The translations under genes were made by a program, and so were the position numbers. This document shows, piece by piece, positions 6,938-10,635 of a stretch of 10,635 nucleotides of DNA (positions within the stretch are counted from its first letter, which is position 1; every line of letters starts with the position of its first letter). Under the pieces are notes generated by a model. That model saw nothing but the letters and a program-made list of their open reading frames with translations, was not told the DNA's origin and searched no databases. This stretch comes from Methyloceanibacter sp. GTDB taxonomy: Bacteria > Pseudomonadota > Alphaproteobacteria > Rhizobiales > Methyloligellaceae. Location: the NCBI GenBank assembly GCA_016649675.1, contig JAENXG010000065.1, forward strand, positions 1-10,635, read 5' to 3'.

Positions 6938-8475
6938 TGCATCTGGCTGCGCTCAAAGAGGACGTCGAGGCCAAGATCGCCGAGGCCAAGACTGCTACGG
7001 GAAAGTCCACCGCGGCCAAGATCGCCGCGACGATGACCGCCGCCACTCCGGCACACGCCGGCGCCATGGTGCGGCTCTTGACCTGCGGCTCGGTCGATGA
7101 CGGCAAGTCGACGCTGATCGGCCGGCTGTTGTGGGACGCCGCGGGGGTCACCGAGGACCAGCGCGCGGCCATTGCGCTCGCCTCGCACAACCGCGCCTTC
7201 AACGGCGAGAAGATCGACTTCAGTCTCTTGCTCGACGGGCTCCAGGCCGAGCGCGAGCAGGGCATCACCATCGATATCGCCTGGCGCTATTTCGGGACCG
7301 CCCACCGGCGCTTCATCATCATCGATTCCCCGGGGCACGAGCAATATACCCGCAACATGGCGACCGGCGCCTCGCATGCCGATGTCGCCATCCTTCTCGT
7401 CGACGCCCGCCACGGCGCCAAGCGCCAGACGCGGCGCCACGCCGCCATCTGCAATCTCGTCGGCATCAAGAAGGTCGTGCTCGCCGTCAACAAGATGGAT
7501 GCCGTCGGCTGGTCGGAGGCGCGCTTCCGCGAGATCGATCAGGACTTCCGCGCCATGGCCGGAAGCTTCAACTTCGCGCAAGTCGTCACCATTCCGGTGG
7601 CAGCGCTGACTGGCGACAATGTCGCCCGCCGCTCCCTGCATATGCCCTGGTATAGCGGGCCGACGCTGCTCGATCATCTCGAAGCGGTCGACCCCGAAAC
7701 CGCGCCACCTGACGCGCCCTTCCGCATGCCAGTGCAGCTCGTGATCCGCGCCTCCGACAATTTCCGCGGCTATGCTGGTACGGTAACTTCGGGCCGCATC
7801 ACCGTCGGCGAGCGCATTGTCGATGCGAGGAGCGGGCTCGGCGCCACGTTGCGCCGGATCGCCACCATGGACGGCGATCTTGCCTCAGCCGCCAAGGGCG
7901 ATGCCGTCACCCTCGTGCTCGACACCGATGTCGACATCTCGCGGGGCGCCGTGCTGTCTGAGGTCGCGCGCCGCCCTGTCAATGCCGACGTGATCGAGGC
8001 GCGCCTCGTCTGGCTCTCCGAGACGCCGTTCGATCCGGAGGCCGGCTATCTGCTCCGCACCGCCACCGACTTGACCCCGGTGACGAGCATGAGCATCTCG
8101 GCCTTGATCGATTTCGAGACGCTCGCTGCCGAGCCGGCGCATGCTTGCGCCGTCAACGACATTGCCGATTGCCGCATCCTGCTCGGCCGGGCCACCGCGC
8201 TCGACCTCTTCCGCGACCTGCCGCTCACTGGGAACTTCGTGCTGGTCAGCGCCATCGACGGCGCCACCGTCGCCGGCGGGGTCATCACCTGGGCGCAATC
8301 AGGCGCCCCCACGGTTGGCGATAATGTGCTCGTTCTCGACCGCGCGCTTCTCGCGCGCGGACTTTGCTCAGACCTCGGAGACTCGCCGGCCGACACGGCC
8401 GAGTTTCACCGCCGCGCACAAGAGGTCGCACTTCTGCTACGCTCGGCCGGAGTTCCGGTTCTGATCGAAATCTAA
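6937..8475 (+). CDS. cysN: Sulfate adenylyltransferase subunit 1, GTPase (CysN)
   Basis: This 512-residue GTPase subunit drives APS formation by CysD through GTP hydrolysis. The elongation-factor-like G domain shows G1 GSVDDGKST (51-59), the switch I threonine in GITIDIAWRYF (109-119), G3 DSPGHEQYTRNM (130-141), G4 NKMD (185-188) and ALTGDN (223-228). Two beta-barrel domains follow, with RASDNFRGYAGTVTSGRI marking domain II. There is no C-terminal APS kinase (CysC/NodQ-type) module; the protein ends with LLRSAGVPVLIEI. The roughly 45 residues before the G domain are alanine- and lysine-rich and look like a loose extension; an internal ATG at residue 44 is possible but lacks the ribosome site. 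GAGGG (6923-6927) stands 9 bases before ATG 6937, which overlaps the cysD stop by one base. Confidence 0.97.
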   Translation: MHLAALKEDVEAKIAEAKTATGKSTAAKIAATMTAATPAHAGAMVRLLTCGSVDDGKSTLIGRLLWDAAGVTEDQRAAIALASHNRAFNGEKIDFSLLLDGLQAEREQGITIDIAWRYFGTAHRRFIIIDSPGHEQYTRNMATGASHADVAILLVDARHGAKRQTRRHAAICNLVGIKKVVLAVNKMDAVGWSEARFREIDQDFRAMAGSFNFAQVVTIPVAALTGDNVARRSLHMPWYSGPTLLDHLEAVDPETAPPDAPFRMPVQLVIRASDNFRGYAGTVTSGRITVGERIVDARSGLGATLRRIATMDGDLASAAKGDAVTLVLDTDVDISRGAVLSEVARRPVNADVIEARLVWLSETPFDPEAGYLLRTATDLTPVTSMSISALIDFETLAAEPAHACAVNDIADCRILLGRATALDLFRDLPLTGNFVLVSAIDGATVAGGVITWAQSGAPTVGDNVLVLDRALLARGLCSDLGDSPADTAEFHRRAQEVALLLRSAGVPVLIEI

Positions 8476-8546
8476 GCGACGCATAACGAATAAGCCCGAA
8501 CAGGGCACGAGCTCGCCGCGTAGGAGAGGGGGGAGGGCTCACGACC

Positions 8547-9341
8547 ATGGTTGACCTGAGCTGGGTAGCGCCTTTGCTGCCGCTGGTCGCGGCTGGCTTC
8601 GGCGTCGGCATGCTGGTCGGCTTGACCGGCGTCGGCGGCGGTTCGCTGATGACGCCGTTGCTGATCTCGAGCTTCGGGGTCAGCCCGCAGATCGCCGTCG
8701 GCACCGATCTGCTCTACGCCTCCATCACCAAGACGGCCGGGAGCTGGCGTCACCATCTTTCCGACCATGTCGACTGGCCGATCGTGTTCCGGCTTGCGGC
8801 GGGAAGCCTGCCTGCCTCCGCGCTGCTACTTGCCGTAATAGCCTTTTTCGCTATCGACACCGAGATGCTCGCCCATTGGATCAGGATGGGTCTCGTTGGA
8901 GCGCTCCCCTTGAGCGCGCTTGCCATCGTTCTTTATCCCTTCGTCACGCGCACCTCGCCGCGCGACGACAAGGGAGACGTCCCGCCGCGCACGCTTCCCA
9001 CGGTCCTGTTCGGCGTGGTGCTGGGTCTCCTTGTCACGCTGACCTCGGTCGGCGCCGGCGCCATCGGCGTCACCGTGCTCGCCGCGCTCTATCCCATGCT
9101 GCCGGCCAAGCGGCTCGTGGGCTCTGACATTACGCACGCCATGCCGCTCACCCTCATCGGCGGCCTTGGCCATCTCGGTCTCGGCAATGTCGATAGCGGC
9201 CTGTTGCTCGCGCTTCTGTGCGGGTCGATCCCCGGCATCACGGTCGGCGCAAGGCTATCAGGGATCGTTCCCGAATTTCTGCTCCGGCCGATCCTCGCGG
9301 TCACCCTCTGCTACGCGGCCTACGCGCTCTTTAATAAATAG
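8547..9341 (+). CDS. TSUP-family (TauE/SafE, DUF81) membrane transporter
   Basis: This 264-residue inner-membrane protein has about eight hydrophobic segments in two related halves. The first half carries GMLVGLTGVGGGSLMTPLLI (21-40), the family signature; the second has LLVTLTSVGAGAIGVTVLAA (161-180) at the matching place. The charged loop TRTSPRDDKGDVPPR (134-148) separates the halves. TSUP proteins move sulfur oxyanions or organosulfur compounds, and the direction cannot be read from the sequence. The position after cysDN favours sulfate uptake, as proposed for CysZ of Corynebacterium glutamicum, over sulfite export. A purine-rich GGAGAGGGGGGAGGG (8523-8537) provides a strong ribosome site 9 bases before the ATG. 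The 71-base gap after cysN holds only a 4-base-pair GCCC/GGGC hairpin (8494-8506) without a T run, so read-through from the operon is likely. Confidence 0.9.
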   Translation: MVDLSWVAPLLPLVAAGFGVGMLVGLTGVGGGSLMTPLLISSFGVSPQIAVGTDLLYASITKTAGSWRHHLSDHVDWPIVFRLAAGSLPASALLLAVIAFFAIDTEMLAHWIRMGLVGALPLSALAIVLYPFVTRTSPRDDKGDVPPRTLPTVLFGVVLGLLVTLTSVGAGAIGVTVLAALYPMLPAKRLVGSDITHAMPLTLIGGLGHLGLGNVDSGLLLALLCGSIPGITVGARLSGIVPEFLLRPILAVTLCYAAYALFNK

Positions 9342-9736
9342 CCGGGCAAGCGGGCTCGGACTCGGCGCTCGTGGGCAGGTCGAGCCCTTTACACCAGTCT
9401 TCCCGGCGTCCTCTCCAGGGCCGCGCATATCCCTCACGGACCGTACCGATCTATTCGGTAGGGAGGATCGGCGCGCCTGATTTCCACCGGGCCGGTCTTC
9501 AACAACTGCTCGAGCCTATGCTTCGCAAGGACGCCGAGGCGCCGCTCGGCCTCGCATTGGGCGTGATGGATCTCTGCGGCGTCGAGCCCGAGCAGCCGAA
9601 TGTGCTCTTCCTCGGCGCGGATAGTGTCGCCGTCGATCACGACTGGTACGAGAAGCTCATCGGAGTGAAGGGCTGTGACGACCAGCAGGCCGGCGGCTAA
9701 GGACGCGAGGGTTGCTACGATTAGGAATACTCGCAT
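9331..9736 (-). pseudogene. Thermonuclease-like (SNase family) gene with an out-of-frame internal deletion
   Basis: From ATG 9736 (minus strand) the protein begins MRVFLIVATLASLAAGLLVV, a signal peptide or membrane anchor. It continues with nuclease signatures VVIDGDTIRAEEEHIRLLGL (32-51), AEIHHAQCEAERRLG and IDRYG (95-99). It then stops after 100 residues at TGA 9434-9436. In the next frame, starting within a few bases of the stop, the sequence reads VREGYARPWRGRREDWC and runs on to TAA at 9331-9333. That is the normal C-terminal signature of this family, but the 17-20 residues that usually join DRYGR to the EGLARPY motif are missing. A deletion of about 50-60 bases that also shifted the frame explains this best. 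Asp, Arg and Glu residues of the active site survive in the N-terminal part. The shifted frame overlaps the transporter gene's end by 11 bases, convergently. Confidence 0.75.
9444..9460. repeat. Perfect 6-base inverted repeat at the nuclease deletion junction
   Basis: TACCGA (9444-9449) and TCGGTA (9455-9460) are exact inverted repeats around a 5-base spacer. They sit within the nuclease reading frame, immediately beside the point where the frame is lost (about 9434-9446). A hairpin here could have promoted slippage and deletion, but inverted repeats of this size also occur by chance. Confidence 0.5.
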
Positions 9737-9766
9737 AACGGGTATTTATTAGCATAATTCCCGTTA
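9736..9766. promoter_or_regulatory. 7-base inverted repeat over an AT-rich core at the nuclease start
   Basis: TAACGGG (9736-9742) and CCCGTTA (9760-9766) are exact inverted repeats separated by 17 AT-rich bases. The left arm abuts the minus-strand ATG of the nuclease-like gene. On the minus strand TTCAAC and TAATAA can be placed 17 bases apart across this element, a weak promoter fit that would give a very short or absent leader. The element may be an operator for that gene, or a hairpin in the divergent spacer. The repeat is directly visible; its function is inferred. Confidence 0.45.
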
Positions 9767-9884
9767 AAGTTGAAAAATCCTGACGCTGCCCTAGGCGACC
9801 GAAGGCGCGCGCGCCGCCCAAACGGCGTGGAACCAATCCCGATGGACGCGGGTTCTTTGGGAGTTCGCATCCGGGGATCTCCAC

Positions 9885-10220
9885 ATGAACAGCGACACAC
9901 ACTTCTTCACGGTCTGGACCCACCGCAGCGCCGGCAGCATGTTTGGGGCCGCCTCCAATCCGGTCATCCGCAACGGCGAGTATCTGTGTTTCGAGAATGA
10001 GGAGCGCGCCCGCGCCGAGTGCGACCGGCTGAATGCCGCCTCAGGCGGCTCCCATGTGCACTATAGCATCAAACCGGCGCATGTTCTGGCGTCGGCGCCG
10101 AGCGGCTTGCATTCTCTGGCCAGTGGGTTCCGTTGGCCTTCCACTGAGGCGTTGGCGCGCCGTTCGGCCGACCCAATTTCGCCTTCGGCGCCACCCACGG
10201 AACTTTCAGCACGGGTCTGA
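9885..10220 (+). CDS. Small hypothetical protein with a coding-like N-terminal part
   Basis: This 111-residue ORF matches no family I recognise. Residues 1 to about 65 look like a real compact soluble domain: FFTVWTHRSAGSMFGAA, NPVIRNGEYLCFENEE, ARAECDRLNA and HVHYSIKPA, with codons that favour G or C at the third position. After about residue 66 the composition becomes serine-, alanine- and proline-rich, third positions turn mixed, and no motif is seen. The natural stop may have been lost, so the tail may be read-through into unrelated sequence. GGGGA (9873-9877) lies 7 bases before the ATG. There is no signal peptide or membrane segment. It stands alone, about 150 bases from the nuclease gene that points the other way. 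Confidence 0.6.
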   Translation: MNSDTHFFTVWTHRSAGSMFGAASNPVIRNGEYLCFENEERARAECDRLNAASGGSHVHYSIKPAHVLASAPSGLHSLASGFRWPSTEALARRSADPISPSAPPTELSARV

Positions 10221-10552
10221 TACGGTTCCGCCATCTCGTCTAAAACCGAAATCGACCGGCATGACGTGATCGCCCCGCTTGGAACGCAACGCCTGGGCTT
10301 CGGCGCGCGCGCTTGCCGACCTATACCAAGAGTGGTGCCCGTCCCGCGCCACCCAAAGGCCGAAACGCCGTTTCTTGGCGGGGCGGGGAGGCCTGGCTTC
10401 GCCGTCCTCTGCGTGGCGGCGGACGTGATCGGAGAAGGCTTCTCCTTCGGTGCGCTGGGTGGCGAACTTCCAGGGCTTCCACAGGAGGCAGCCGGCTCGC
10501 GCGTTCTCTGGGACGTTTGCGCTTGTGATGCATGGCCTGCTCTCGGCGAGAG
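10206..10552 (-). other. No intact gene; coding-like minus-strand frame without a start (possible gene remnant)
   Basis: Between the small ORF and the tRNA I find no gene with both start and ribosome site. On the minus strand, one frame is open from beyond the tRNA down to TGA 10206-10208. Between about 10380 and 10500 it uses mostly G or C at third positions and has a protein-like composition (KPWKFATQRTEGEAFSDHV, then FGLWVARDGHHSWYRSASAR). No start codon precedes this coding-like part except one inside the tRNA gene, so it may be a gene fragment that lost its 5' end. A GGAGAAG/CTTCTCC palindrome is at 10431-10445. The stretch could instead be a dispersed intergenic repeat. No family is recognised. 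Confidence 0.3.
10540..10552 (-). terminator. Short hairpin directly after the tRNA-Thr gene
   Basis: CTCTC and GAGAG pair around a 3-base loop immediately 3' of the tRNA in its direction of transcription. There is no run of T after it, so it is not a classical intrinsic terminator; it may only mark the end of the primary transcript or a processing site. Confidence 0.25.
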
Positions 10553-10627
10553 TGGTGCCGCCAGGTAGGATTGAACTACCGACCCCGTCATTACCAATGA
10601 CGTGCTCTACCACTGAGCTATGGCGGC
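10553..10627 (-). tRNA. tRNA-Thr (anticodon GGU), CCA encoded
   Basis: The minus strand folds into a complete 75-base tRNA. The 7-base-pair acceptor stem is GCCGCCA/TGGCGGC. The D arm is GCTC/GAGC with loop AGTGGTA. The anticodon stem is CGTCA/TGACG around TTGGTAA, giving anticodon GGT. The variable loop is GGGTC and the T arm GGTAG-TTCAATC-CTACC. Discriminator A and a genomically encoded CCA follow. All stems are perfectly paired. The GGU anticodon reads the threonine codons ACC and ACU. Eight bases remain in the window upstream of it, too few to judge its promoter. Confidence 0.97.
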
Positions 10628-10635
10628 GAGAGACC

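Noticed and set aside
8494..8506. Hairpin GCCC-GAACA-GGGC between cysN and the transporter gene as a terminator
   Set aside because: It has only four base pairs and no following T run, so it is too weak to call.
10266..10568. Plus-strand ORF overlapping the tRNA-Thr region
   Set aside because: It reads into the tRNA gene antisense, has no ribosome site or motif, and its start is unsupported.
1..10635. CRISPR arrays, insertion sequences, integrases, prophage or defence genes
   Set aside because: No regularly spaced repeats, transposase or integrase motifs, or paired long terminal repeats were seen; the operon is ordinary core metabolism in organisation.

Overview
The window looks like high-GC alphaproteobacterial DNA, probably Hyphomicrobiales (Rhizobiales) or a close relative. 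That placement rests on the gene content (thioredoxin-reductase-like ferredoxin reductase, DUF2849, DUF934, iron-sulfur APS reductase next to cysDN) and on the strong preference for G or C at third codon positions. It is an inference from memory of families, not from a search.

Positions 187-9341 hold nine genes on the + strand that together make a nearly complete assimilatory sulfate reduction pathway. In order they are: a ferredoxin-NADP reductase, a [2Fe-2S] ferredoxin, cysG (siroheme synthesis), a small DUF2849 protein, cysI (siroheme sulfite/nitrite reductase), a single ORF fusing DUF934 to a [4Fe-4S] APS reductase (cysH), cysD and cysN (sulfate adenylyltransferase), and after a 71-base gap a TSUP (TauE/SafE) membrane protein. 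From the reductase to cysN, adjacent genes are at most 7 bases apart or overlap (by 14, 14, 14, 4 and 1 bases at the last five junctions), so they are almost certainly one translationally coupled operon. The inferred flow is: sulfate enters (possibly through the TSUP protein), CysDN makes APS, the CysH domain reduces APS to sulfite, and CysI reduces sulfite to sulfide. CysI would use siroheme from CysG and electrons passed from NADPH through the reductase and ferredoxin. No APS kinase domain is present, which agrees with direct use of APS.

Positions 1-186 contain what may be the last codons of an upstream gene and a 123-base AT-richer leader in which the operon promoter should lie.

Positions 9342-10635 differ in character: sparse, decayed and on mixed strands. 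They hold a secreted or anchored thermonuclease-like gene on the - strand, broken by an out-of-frame internal deletion; an inverted repeat at its start; a small unrecognised + strand ORF whose first 65 or so residues look coding and whose tail does not; a stretch of about 330 bases with a coding-like but startless - strand frame; and a complete tRNA-Thr(GGU) gene on the - strand at the right edge.

No CRISPR array, insertion sequence, transposase, integrase or rRNA is visible. The most distinctive items are the DUF934-APS reductase fusion, the dedicated FNR/ferredoxin pair and DUF2849 gene inside the operon, and the deleted nuclease gene.
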